Below the pieces are notes generated by a model. It was not told the origin of the DNA. It saw nothing but the letters and a program-made list of their open reading frames with translations, and made no database searches. The position numbers and the translations under genes were made by a program. A DNA stretch of 13,200 bases, from contig DEGR01000015.1 in assembly GCA_002351535.1 (NCBI GenBank), positions 1 through 13,200 of the forward strand. Direction: 5' to 3'. Of this stretch, positions 1 through 6,575 are shown piece after piece. Position 1 is the stretch's first letter. Every line of letters begins with the position of its first letter. The DNA is from Lachnospira sp. UBA2821. Lineage in GTDB: Bacteria; Bacillota; Clostridia; Lachnospirales; Lachnospiraceae.

Positions 1-26
1 GGTCACTTCATATTGTCTCTTTTCAA

Positions 27-749
27 TTAATCCTGCTCGAATTTACATCCGCCTGTTCCCTGTAACAATTCAGGAAGTATATCCTTTTTCATGCCTTTGG
101 CACTTATTTCTCCTCCTGATATAACCACTATCTCATCCGCAATATTAAGTATTCTCTCCTGATGTGAAATTATCATAATACTGCTGTCCTTCTCTTTATG
201 CATCTTCTCAAATACCTTGATAAGATTCTTAAATGACCACAAATCAATTCCTGCTTCCGGCTCATCAAACACACAAAGCTTTGTTCCTCTTGCAATAATA
301 GTTGCAATCTCAATTCTCTTTAATTCTCCACCCGAAAGGCTTGCGTCAACCTCTCTGTTAATGTAATCTCTTGCACACAAACCTACCTCTGATAATATAT
401 CACAGGCATTTGCTACAGAGATACTATTTCCGGATGCCAGTTGAATCAAATCTTTAACCTGAATTCCTTTAAATCTTACCGGCTGCTGAAATGCAAAACT
501 TACTCCCATCTTTGCTCTCTCGGTAATACTTGCTTCCGTAATATCTTTTCCGTCAAAATATATTTTACCTGAAGTCGGCTTCTCAATTCCTGCAATTATC
601 TTGGCCAACGTGGATTTTCCTCCACCATTAGGTCCTGTAATAGCCAGAAATTCACCATTTTTAACTACAAGATTGACATTTTTAAGTATACCCTTTTGTT
701 TATCTTTCTCGTCAGTCACTTCAAATGAAACATTTTTTAATTCCAGCAT
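27..749 (-). CDS. sufC: SufC-like Fe-S cluster assembly ATPase (ABC family)
   Basis: 240-aa cytosolic ABC ATPase with no membrane segment. In the family it drives Fe-S cluster assembly on a SufB/SufD-type scaffold rather than transport. Visible motifs: Walker A GPNGGGKS (39-46), Q-loop FAFQQP (85-90), signature LSGGE (138-142) followed by LKRIEIA, Walker B ending VFDEP (160-164), D-loop AGID (166-169), switch His196. The SGGE-x-KR-x-EI signature context, the long ISHQERIL H-loop region and the length fit SufC better than import or export ATPases. An in-frame ATG 15 nt upstream (764) exists, but GGAGGA lies within those codons, 7-8 nt before the ATG at 749, so the inner start is chosen. The gene ends 26 bp from the window edge; a SufB/SufD-type partner would be expected next on the left, which cannot be seen. 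No other suf genes (sufS, sufU) are in the window, so a reduced two-gene SmsC/SmsB-like system is an inference. A generic ABC ATPase is the alternative. Confidence 0.85.
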   Translation of the reverse strand: MLELKNVSFEVTDEKDKQKGILKNVNLVVKNGEFLAITGPNGGGKSTLAKIIAGIEKPTSGKIYFDGKDITEASITERAKMGVSFAFQQPVRFKGIQVKDLIQLASGNSISVANACDILSEVGLCARDYINREVDASLSGGELKRIEIATIIARGTKLCVFDEPEAGIDLWSFKNLIKVFEKMHKEKDSSIMIISHQERILNIADEIVVISGGEISAKGMKKDILPELLQGTGGCKFEQD

Positions 750-805
750 ATCAGCTTCCTCCATTTATTTATATTCACATTTCTCTATTCTTCACCATTG
801 TTCAG

Positions 806-814
806 ATTCTACCA
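806..814 (-). promoter_or_regulatory. Possible extended -10 promoter of the sufC-like gene
   Basis: On the minus strand this reads TGGTAGAAT, an extended -10 (TGnTAGAAT) lying about 57 nt before the chosen start codon. I see no good -35 at 16-18 bp spacing, which is tolerable for an extended -10. The call rests on sequence resemblance only. Confidence 0.35.
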
Positions 815-877
815 CATTATTCCAAAAAACGATATAACATTTTTGCACAATTTGTAATACATCACTGATTTTTCATA

Positions 878-906
878 TTGTATTCACATAGCAAATCTAT
901 TATAAT
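878..906 (+). promoter_or_regulatory. Sigma-A-type promoter of the lipoprotein gene
   Basis: TTGTAT at 878-883 and a perfect TATAAT at 901-906, separated by exactly 17 bp. Initiation would fall near 913 and give a leader of about 140 nt before the lipoprotein ATG. This is the best promoter match in the window. A TGATTTTTCA motif (866-875) ends just upstream of the -35 and recurs in the leader. Confidence 0.6.
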
Positions 907-927
907 AAATTATTCGATATACAAAAT

Positions 928-952
928 TCAGAAACAAGGATTATTGTGAAAA
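928..952 (+). repeat. Direct repeat, copy 1: duplicated translation-start region
   Basis: This 25-bp stretch matches 1035-1059 at 22 of 25 positions, offset 107 bp. It contains CAGAAAC, an AAGGA-type Shine-Dalgarno at 936-940 and a GTG (946-948) that aligns exactly with the ATG of the lipoprotein gene in copy 2. Repeating a ribosome binding site together with its start codon suggests a local duplication, or the edge of a small inserted element. Confidence 0.7.
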
Positions 953-979
953 ATCACATTGATATGCTGATTTTTCACA
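945..979 (+). repeat. Inverted repeat / stem-loop 1 in the lipoprotein leader
   Basis: Perfect 12-bp arms, TGTGAAAAATCA (945-956) and TGATTTTTCACA (968-979), with an 11-nt loop. The left arm contains the GTG start of the possible upstream ORF, so folding would hide that start. No U-run follows, so it is not a terminator. Confidence 0.7.
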
Positions 980-1056
980 CGGCTATTTGTTTCGGAGCGA
1001 AAACAAATAGTCCATTATTGCAGAAGAAAATCGCTCAGAAACGAGGATTATTATGA
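946..1056 (+). CDS. Possible 36-codon upstream ORF overlapping the lipoprotein start
   Basis: Starts at GTG with AAGGA 5 nt upstream and reads 36 codons to a TGA that overlaps the lipoprotein start as ATGA (ATG 1053, TGA 1054-1056). The peptide begins MKNHIDMLIFHTAICFGAKT and ends in a basic stretch, QKKIAQKRGLL. I recognise no family and no clear signal peptide. The overlap is the classic arrangement for translational coupling, so it could be a leader peptide controlling the lipoprotein. However, the frame also spans two hairpins and ends in the second copy of a direct repeat, so it may be a by-product of a duplication. Coding by itself is unproven. Confidence 0.35.
   Translation: MKNHIDMLIFHTAICFGAKTNSPLLQKKIAQKRGLL
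981..1012 (+). repeat. Inverted repeat / stem-loop 2 in the lipoprotein leader
   Basis: CTATTTG (983-989) pairs with CAAATAG (1004-1010) and TTTCG (990-994) with CGAAA (998-1002), leaving loop GAG and one bulged A at 1003. GG (981-982) adds a G-C and a G-U pair with TC (1011-1012). It begins one base after stem-loop 1 ends. No U-tract follows, so this is a leader structure, or the dyad of a small repeat element, rather than a terminator. Confidence 0.7.
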
Positions 1057-1059
1057 GAA
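1035..1059 (+). repeat. Direct repeat, copy 2: lipoprotein ribosome binding site and start
   Basis: Second copy of the 25-bp repeat. It holds the lipoprotein gene's GAGGA Shine-Dalgarno (1043-1047) and ATG (1053-1055). It differs from copy 1 only at 1043 (G for A), 1053 (A for G, turning GTG into ATG) and 1057 (G for A). Confidence 0.7.
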
Positions 1060-1841
1060 AAAAAATCATTACATTATTAACATGTTCTGCACTTGCAGTA
1101 TCTTTATTGGTGGGATGCGGCTCAGACAAAAATGACACAACTAATGTTACAACCAAGTCTGATAAACAGACTTCTGACACCACCGGCAATAAATCGTCTG
1201 ATACTTCCGGCACTTCAACTTCAGATACATCCGGTGCTTCTGACGAAACGACTGCTTCTGAGACTCAGTCATCAGAGTCCGGTGATAACAATTCGGACAA
1301 TCCGGTTGCTTCTCTTCCTGAAGGTACAGATTCTCTTATGAACATTTCTGTTCACTCACTTATACTCTGTACTGCTGACCTTGACATAAAATACGATATG
1401 TCTGATTCAGACTATTTCTGGAATGCAGTTGCTTACGCTGTCGCCGGCTACGGTTCAGCATTTTCTAAACAGACAGATGAAAACGGAAACATCCTTTTTA
1501 CAACTGAGCAGGTTAAAGAATTTGCAGCTTCAATATGGGGTGGCTATGACCCTTCAACAGACCTTCCACCAATGCCAAATGCCATAACTGCTTTTGGATA
1601 TGCTTCCGAACCGGGATTATATTCATTTCCAGGTTCAGATTTTAACTCTACAAAAGTAGTGCCTTACGAATGTACGGATAATGGTGATTCAACATATTCT
1701 GTCAAGGTTAAATTAATGATTAATGATGACGATAATCTTGAGATAAGTAAATGGAACGTCACAATTGCACCTTCCACTTATTCAGGAAGCTCATCTCCAA
1801 TATTCAAATATAAAATCGTATCATTCAGTCCTGCTTCTTAA
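1053..1841 (+). CDS. Secreted lipoprotein of unknown function
   Basis: 262 aa. The N-terminus is a type II signal peptide: basic MRKK, a hydrophobic core to residue 20, and lipobox LLVGC with the lipidated Cys at 22, so the mature protein should be anchored on the outer face of the membrane. Residues 23 to about 92 are a low-complexity Ser/Thr/Asp-rich linker typical of cell-wall-spanning tethers. Residues 93-262 form a probable globular domain with aromatic and acidic patches (SDSDYFWNAVAYAVAGYG, IWGGYDPSTD, EISKWNVTIAPSTY). I do not recognise the domain and propose no function. The start has a GAGGA Shine-Dalgarno 5 nt upstream, and the possible upstream ORF overlaps it as ATGA. The TAA lies inside the terminator hairpin. 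It has its own promoter and no co-directional neighbour in view. Confidence 0.9.
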   Translation: MRKKIITLLTCSALAVSLLVGCGSDKNDTTNVTTKSDKQTSDTTGNKSSDTSGTSTSDTSGASDETTASETQSSESGDNNSDNPVASLPEGTDSLMNISVHSLILCTADLDIKYDMSDSDYFWNAVAYAVAGYGSAFSKQTDENGNILFTTEQVKEFAASIWGGYDPSTDLPPMPNAITAFGYASEPGLYSFPGSDFNSTKVVPYECTDNGDSTYSVKVKLMINDDDNLEISKWNVTIAPSTYSGSSSPIFKYKIVSFSPAS

Positions 1842-1853
1842 GCAGGACTTTTT
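1827..1853 (+). terminator. Rho-independent terminator overlapping the lipoprotein stop codon
   Basis: Perfect 10-bp stem AGTCCTGCTT (1827-1836) / AAGCAGGACT (1840-1849) with a 3-nt loop and a T-run at 1849-1853. The TAA (1839-1841) straddles the loop and 3' arm, so the last four sense codons are part of the terminator. Read on the minus strand, the stem is followed by GAATGA with no U-tract, so it should not stop transcription arriving from the peptidase gene. Confidence 0.85.
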
Positions 1854-1855
1854 CA

Positions 1856-2890
1856 CTAAACATATTCATACGATATATGTCCTTTTCCATTATCACAACT
1901 CACCGTTGCAACCGCACCATTTACTATTGTCATTCTAGGTCCTTTATGTCCTATATCACTGTCAAATATAATTGGAATATTTAATTCTTTCATTATATAA
2001 AGTACTGTCTCTTCATAAGTCTCAAAAAGACCGTTTGTGAAGAAAAGAGGTCTCCCAAGCACTATTCCTTTCGTATGCATGAACCAGCCTGATTCTTTTA
2101 ATTTCCATAGATTCATCATTAGATTTTCTGAATCTGACGCAAATGTTTCCATATACCATATAATTCCATCATCTTTATATTTCTGAATAAAAGCATTTAC
2201 ATTATCATATTTTGTTCCATGTATACTCATAAGGACGTCAAGACATCCGCCAAGCATCCTTCCTCTCATACTTACACTTCCTGTATGAACTTTATCCTCT
2301 CCCGGATATACACACTTCCATATACTTTCTTTCTCATCCACATATCCTTCCAGTCCGGTTATTCTTTCTCTGAATCCATCCTGATACATGTCGAAGCTAT
2401 CCTGCGTTTTTCTTCTTCCCGATAATATTTCATAATTAGCAGTCACTGACGGATGCCAGTTATTCATTCCGAAATCACCATAATTATTGCCGTATATTGT
2501 GGCTATATCGCACTTTGTTGTTATTGAATTGACGAGCCATGTATTATCTGAATATCCCTGAAACCATTTTGGATTATCCCTAATAACATCATACTGCACA
2601 TATTTCATCATTTCATTAAGAAAATTCCCACCTTTTGCAGAAATAATACATGTTACATCTTTATTTTCCAAAAGTTCCTTATACTGTTTCCATCTCTCCT
2701 CACCGGAAGAACTTTTACCATACTGCTCTGTCCTAAATACATTGTCCGTAAAAAGTACATCTATACATTTTTCACGGAAATTATTCTGTCCGTTATAAAA
2801 ACGTTTTTTGTCAAGTTCATCACTCACTCCGTCTGATACTGCCGTAATACCTGCCACATCGCCTTTTTTTATAAATTCAGGATATATCAT
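1856..2890 (-). CDS. S66-family peptidase (LD-carboxypeptidase / MccF-like)
   Basis: 344 aa, cytosolic, no signal peptide. S66 serine peptidases cleave the L-D bond of murein tetrapeptides (LdcA) or, in the MccF branch, aminoacyl-nucleotide antibiotics such as microcin C. The catalytic triad is readable: Ser114 in GYSDNT (112-117), Glu248 in YMETF (246-250) and His315 in DIGHKGP (312-318). Other family marks are SAKGGN (84-89, the usual RGG/GG turn before the nucleophile) and GRMLGGCLDVL (210-220). An earlier ATG at 2923 is in frame, but GGAGG lies 8 nt before the ATG at 2890, so that start is chosen. It is the third gene of an apparent addB-addA operon, 52 bp after addA with no terminator between. 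The SAKGGN motif and the overall look favour the MccF-like branch over LdcA, but the substrate cannot be settled from sequence. No linked microcin or resistance genes are seen. Confidence 0.85.
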   Translation of the reverse strand: MIYPEFIKKGDVAGITAVSDGVSDELDKKRFYNGQNNFREKCIDVLFTDNVFRTEQYGKSSSGEERWKQYKELLENKDVTCIISAKGGNFLNEMMKYVQYDVIRDNPKWFQGYSDNTWLVNSITTKCDIATIYGNNYGDFGMNNWHPSVTANYEILSGRRKTQDSFDMYQDGFRERITGLEGYVDEKESIWKCVYPGEDKVHTGSVSMRGRMLGGCLDVLMSIHGTKYDNVNAFIQKYKDDGIIWYMETFASDSENLMMNLWKLKESGWFMHTKGIVLGRPLFFTNGLFETYEETVLYIMKELNIPIIFDSDIGHKGPRMTIVNGAVATVSCDNGKGHISYEYV

Positions 2891-2942
2891 CTGTCTTACC
2901 TCCATTTTCCGGCATTCCGTCAACTTTTATCTTGCTTAATTA

Positions 2943-5900
2943 TTATAATTTTACTTCTTTTGCAAGACATACACTGTAAAGTAACATTTCTTTTACATTT
3001 CTTCCTGTTATTCCTTCAAGCGCAGTCTTATATTGAACCAACTGTTCCCTGTATCTGTCTGCAAGTTCTTTTTCATCTTTTACCCTGTCCGTCTTATAAT
3101 CAACTATTACTATGCCATCCCCTTCATAGAAATATGCATCCACAATTCCCTGTACGAGAACCATATCATTTATTTCTTCACCAAGACTTCTTCCATCCAC
3201 ACCCATAACAAATTTTGCCTCTCTGAATAGTTCTCCATTTTGCATTGCAATTTTCATTCTCTGACCTAACTTTGATTTTGCAAATGCGACAATATCTTTA
3301 ATTCTTACTGAATCTGCCATTCTTCTCTCAATACGTCCGGAATCTGCCATTTCATCTATCATATTTTTAATATTTTCGTAACTTATATCCACACTATAAT
3401 CAAACAATTCAAATATTCTGTGGTATGCAGTTCCCCGTTCCGCACCTGACAAATATATTGATTCTTCTTCATTATTTTCACGAATAAATTCAGGAATTAT
3501 TTCTTTAACCTCACTGTCGGTTATAAGTGGTTCATAGTCATTCTCTTCAAATATTTCCTCCATCTTTTTGTGCTTAAGTTCAGACACGCTTACTTTTGCG
3601 TTATGCATAACAGCATCTTTGTATGGATATTCATATGAGACAGCATCTCTACATGCTCTCCTGTAATTTTCATCATATATATAAGAAGAATCCCAATGTC
3701 TCAGACTCTTTTCGTCATACTCTTCCTTCACATTTTTCTTTATAATACCTGACATTATATCTTCTAACGGAACTATTCTGAATGATATACTTTCACATCC
3801 TGTTCCACATGCCAGACACACATCATCCAATAATGAATTCACATCGTTAAGTTTAGCTTTACCAACCTTTCTTAACATATTTCCGTCAATATTCCTGTAC
3901 TCTTCCATTTTCTTCTCTGATACACCTGAACCCGTCAATATAAGTTTTTCTTTTGCCCTTGTCATACCGACATACAGTACCCTCATTTCCTCCTGACGCA
4001 TCTGCATTCTCTGTAACATTTTAATAGCATTCTTATAAACAGATGCCGTCTTTATTCTTGTATCCATATCTATATAATCAAATCCGACTCCCAGTTTTCT
4101 ATGAATACATACAGCTTTCTTAGTATCCATGTCATTCATCTTTCCATTCATATTACATATAAATACTATAGGATACTCCAGTCCCTTACTTTTATGAATA
4201 CTCATAATTGTAACGGCATTATCATTTTCTGATATTACGGATGCCTCTCCTGAATCAATCTCATACTTTCTTATTTTTTCTATATATCTTACAAAATTAA
4301 ACAAGCCTTTATAACTTGTCTTCTCGTATGCTATAGCTTTCTCCTTAAGCATCTCTATATTTGCCGCTCTCCTGTCTCCCGAAGGCATGCTGAGGACATA
4401 ATTATCATAACCTGATTCTTCTATTATACAGTTAATAAGTTCATATATTGACATATACTGTGCCATATCCCTGTATCTGTCGAGTTTATCTAAAAACATA
4501 TCAGCCTTATGTCCAAGTTCATTATCCATATTACTGTATTCCAAAAGGCAGTCATAAAGGTTACCTTGTTCCCCGTTTTCTCCTGCCCCATGTGCTTTTA
4601 TTACAGCTAACTGCATATCCGTAAATCCACCGAATAATGATTTCATACTTGAGGCTAAAGGAATGTCCTGAATAGGATTATCTATTATATTAAGATAACT
4701 AAGAATATCATTTACTTCGATTGTGTCAAAATATCCTGTCTGACATTCATAAAATGCCGGTATTCCCTGATTTTCCAGCCCCTCTACCATTATATCCGCA
4801 TTATTTCCCGGGCTTCTGAACAATATAAGTATGTCTGAATAACGTGCAATTCTTAACTTTCCTGTCTTTTTGTCCGTAACATAATATCCACCGTCTGCAT
4901 CTGTCATCTCACGTATTTTCAATGCAACCATGGCCGCTTCTGTCTCTTTGCGGTTCATTCCGGCAAATGCTCCCTCATCATCAACATCATTTACTATTTC
5001 TTTAGGTACATCTGCAATTAATATTTCTGTCTTTGCATTCTGTCTGTCAGGCATATCCGGATAAGAAGCACCTGCATACAATGCATTTTCATCATCATAT
5101 TCAATCCCTCCAAATTCTCTGTACATAATTCTTCTGAATACATGATTGACACTATCCAGCACTTCCGGTCTGCTCCTGAAATTCTTATCAAGAATTATTC
5201 TTCTGTTATCAGTACCATCACTGTCTGTATATGTATTATATTTTTCAACAAAAAGGTCAGGCTCTGCCATTCTGAAACCATATATACTCTGCTTAACATC
5301 TCCTACCATAAATGTGTCCGGTCTTCCAAACCTCTCTGTAGACAGACATTTTAATATCGTATCCTGAACCTGATTAATATCCTGATATTCATCAACTATA
5401 ACCTCATCTATTGTATCTGCTATATCATCAGCAATCTTTGACGGAACCATAACTCCATTCTCATTGTCCATAAGTATATCTAATGCAAAATGCTCAAAAT
5501 CATTAAAATCCACTATATTTTTTTCTTTTTTCTTCTCTGCATATCTGTGCATAAATGCAATTGTAACATCTCCATATGCCTTTGCGGCTTTGCTTAACTT
5601 GTGTATGATATCCGCATTCCTGCCACTCTCCATACCACCAATACTTCCGCTTAAAGTCTGAACAGCCTTCTTTATATCATCTCTTATCTTCTTAACGCAG
5701 GTCTTTTTATCAGGGTCGGAGGAATCCTTCTTAGAACTTAGTCTTATAAAATCTATATTGCCCAATGCCCTGCATCTGTCATAAAATGTTTCCTGTTCTT
5801 TTACATATTCTAACTGTCTTAAATCTGACAATATAGCTTCTTCATATACTTTCGGTCCATCATCAAGTGCAATTATATTAAGTGCTTTATTATATGACTC

Positions 5901-6575
5901 TATCCACTCCTGTAAAAGTGCATCCATATTGTCGTTAAGTATGGCAATGTGAGGTCCATTATTAATCTTTTCCTCATCCCAGTTGTAAATACCGACACTG
6001 TCATATATGAATCTTTCAGGATTTGGTGTACTCATGGCCATTTTATAAAAATCAAGTATCATTTCCTCCACTGCATTATCCCTTCCATTCGGTGATACCT
6101 GCTCTATAAATTCATGAAAGTCTTCTCTGCCATCAGCATAAAATTCTTCTATAACTTCTTTAACTATATCTGACTGCATAAGTGCAATCTCTCCTGTATC
6201 CCCAATTCTAAATCCCGGGTCTACATCAATTCTGTTAAAATGCTCTCTCACAAGATTAAGACAAAAACTGTGAAGTGTTGTAATTCTTGCATTATGAATA
6301 TAAGACATCTGTCTCTGCAAATGTCTGTTATCACTATGCTCCTCTAATGCCTTTTCTATAGCATTCATGATACGCTCACGCATCTCTCCTGCTGCCGCAT
6401 TAGTAAATGTTACAACCATAAGTCTGTCAATATCTACAGGATTCTCTTCATCCGTTATAAGTCTGATAATGTGTTCAACGAGTACGGCTGTCTTTCCCGA
6501 ACCGGCCGCTGCAGACACTAAAAGATTGCTGTGTCTGTTGTCAATTACTCTCTGCTGTGCCTTAGTATACTTCAC
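2943..6575 (-). CDS. addA: AddA, helicase-nuclease subunit of AddAB
   Basis: 1210 aa, near the usual 1200-1250 of the family. AddA is the 3'-5' SF1A translocase and nuclease of AddAB, the Gram-positive counterpart of RecBCD, which resects double-strand breaks and prepares ssDNA for RecA. UvrD-type motifs in order: Walker A AAAGSGKT (22-29), Ia TFTNAAAGEM (56-65), II VDEYQD (394-399), III VGDVKQSIYGFR (424-435), NFRS (465-468), V IMSIHKSKGLE (790-800), VI VLYVGMTRAKEKL (866-878). The C-terminal RecB-type nuclease has GTAYH (His1052), GIVDAY (Asp1146), VDYKTDR (Asp1159, Lys1161) and Gln1178 to Tyr1182, so it looks catalytically intact. The start is GTG at 6575, overlapping the addB stop as GTGA, with AAGGAGG 6 nt upstream; the overlap suggests coupled translation and equal stoichiometry. 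Confidence 0.97.
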   Translation of the reverse strand: MKYTKAQQRVIDNRHSNLLVSAAAGSGKTAVLVEHIIRLITDEENPVDIDRLMVVTFTNAAAGEMRERIMNAIEKALEEHSDNRHLQRQMSYIHNARITTLHSFCLNLVREHFNRIDVDPGFRIGDTGEIALMQSDIVKEVIEEFYADGREDFHEFIEQVSPNGRDNAVEEMILDFYKMAMSTPNPERFIYDSVGIYNWDEEKINNGPHIAILNDNMDALLQEWIESYNKALNIIALDDGPKVYEEAILSDLRQLEYVKEQETFYDRCRALGNIDFIRLSSKKDSSDPDKKTCVKKIRDDIKKAVQTLSGSIGGMESGRNADIIHKLSKAAKAYGDVTIAFMHRYAEKKKEKNIVDFNDFEHFALDILMDNENGVMVPSKIADDIADTIDEVIVDEYQDINQVQDTILKCLSTERFGRPDTFMVGDVKQSIYGFRMAEPDLFVEKYNTYTDSDGTDNRRIILDKNFRSRPEVLDSVNHVFRRIMYREFGGIEYDDENALYAGASYPDMPDRQNAKTEILIADVPKEIVNDVDDEGAFAGMNRKETEAAMVALKIREMTDADGGYYVTDKKTGKLRIARYSDILILFRSPGNNADIMVEGLENQGIPAFYECQTGYFDTIEVNDILSYLNIIDNPIQDIPLASSMKSLFGGFTDMQLAVIKAHGAGENGEQGNLYDCLLEYSNMDNELGHKADMFLDKLDRYRDMAQYMSIYELINCIIEESGYDNYVLSMPSGDRRAANIEMLKEKAIAYEKTSYKGLFNFVRYIEKIRKYEIDSGEASVISENDNAVTIMSIHKSKGLEYPIVFICNMNGKMNDMDTKKAVCIHRKLGVGFDYIDMDTRIKTASVYKNAIKMLQRMQMRQEEMRVLYVGMTRAKEKLILTGSGVSEKKMEEYRNIDGNMLRKVGKAKLNDVNSLLDDVCLACGTGCESISFRIVPLEDIMSGIIKKNVKEEYDEKSLRHWDSSYIYDENYRRACRDAVSYEYPYKDAVMHNAKVSVSELKHKKMEEIFEENDYEPLITDSEVKEIIPEFIRENNEEESIYLSGAERGTAYHRIFELFDYSVDISYENIKNMIDEMADSGRIERRMADSVRIKDIVAFAKSKLGQRMKIAMQNGELFREAKFVMGVDGRSLGEEINDMVLVQGIVDAYFYEGDGIVIVDYKTDRVKDEKELADRYREQLVQYKTALEGITGRNVKEMLLYSVCLAKEVKL

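Noticed and set aside
1..26. Possible start of a SufB/SufD-type gene on the minus strand (GTG at 4-6)
   Set aside because: Only two codons are visible and there is no convincing ribosome binding site; the ATG at 9-11 reads straight into a stop. The partner gene is expected from context but not shown.
945..1012. Leader stem-loops as transcription attenuators
   Set aside because: Neither stem is followed by a run of T, and I found no alternative pairing within the transcribed leader that would form a terminator.
983..1213. 76-codon minus-strand frame over the start of the lipoprotein gene
   Set aside because: It covers the signal peptide and Ser/Thr linker of a well-supported lipoprotein and lacks a Shine-Dalgarno.
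1093..1341. 82-codon plus-strand frame within the lipoprotein linker
   Set aside because: An out-of-frame reading of low-complexity Ser/Thr codons; the lipoprotein frame has the signal peptide, lipobox and ribosome binding site.
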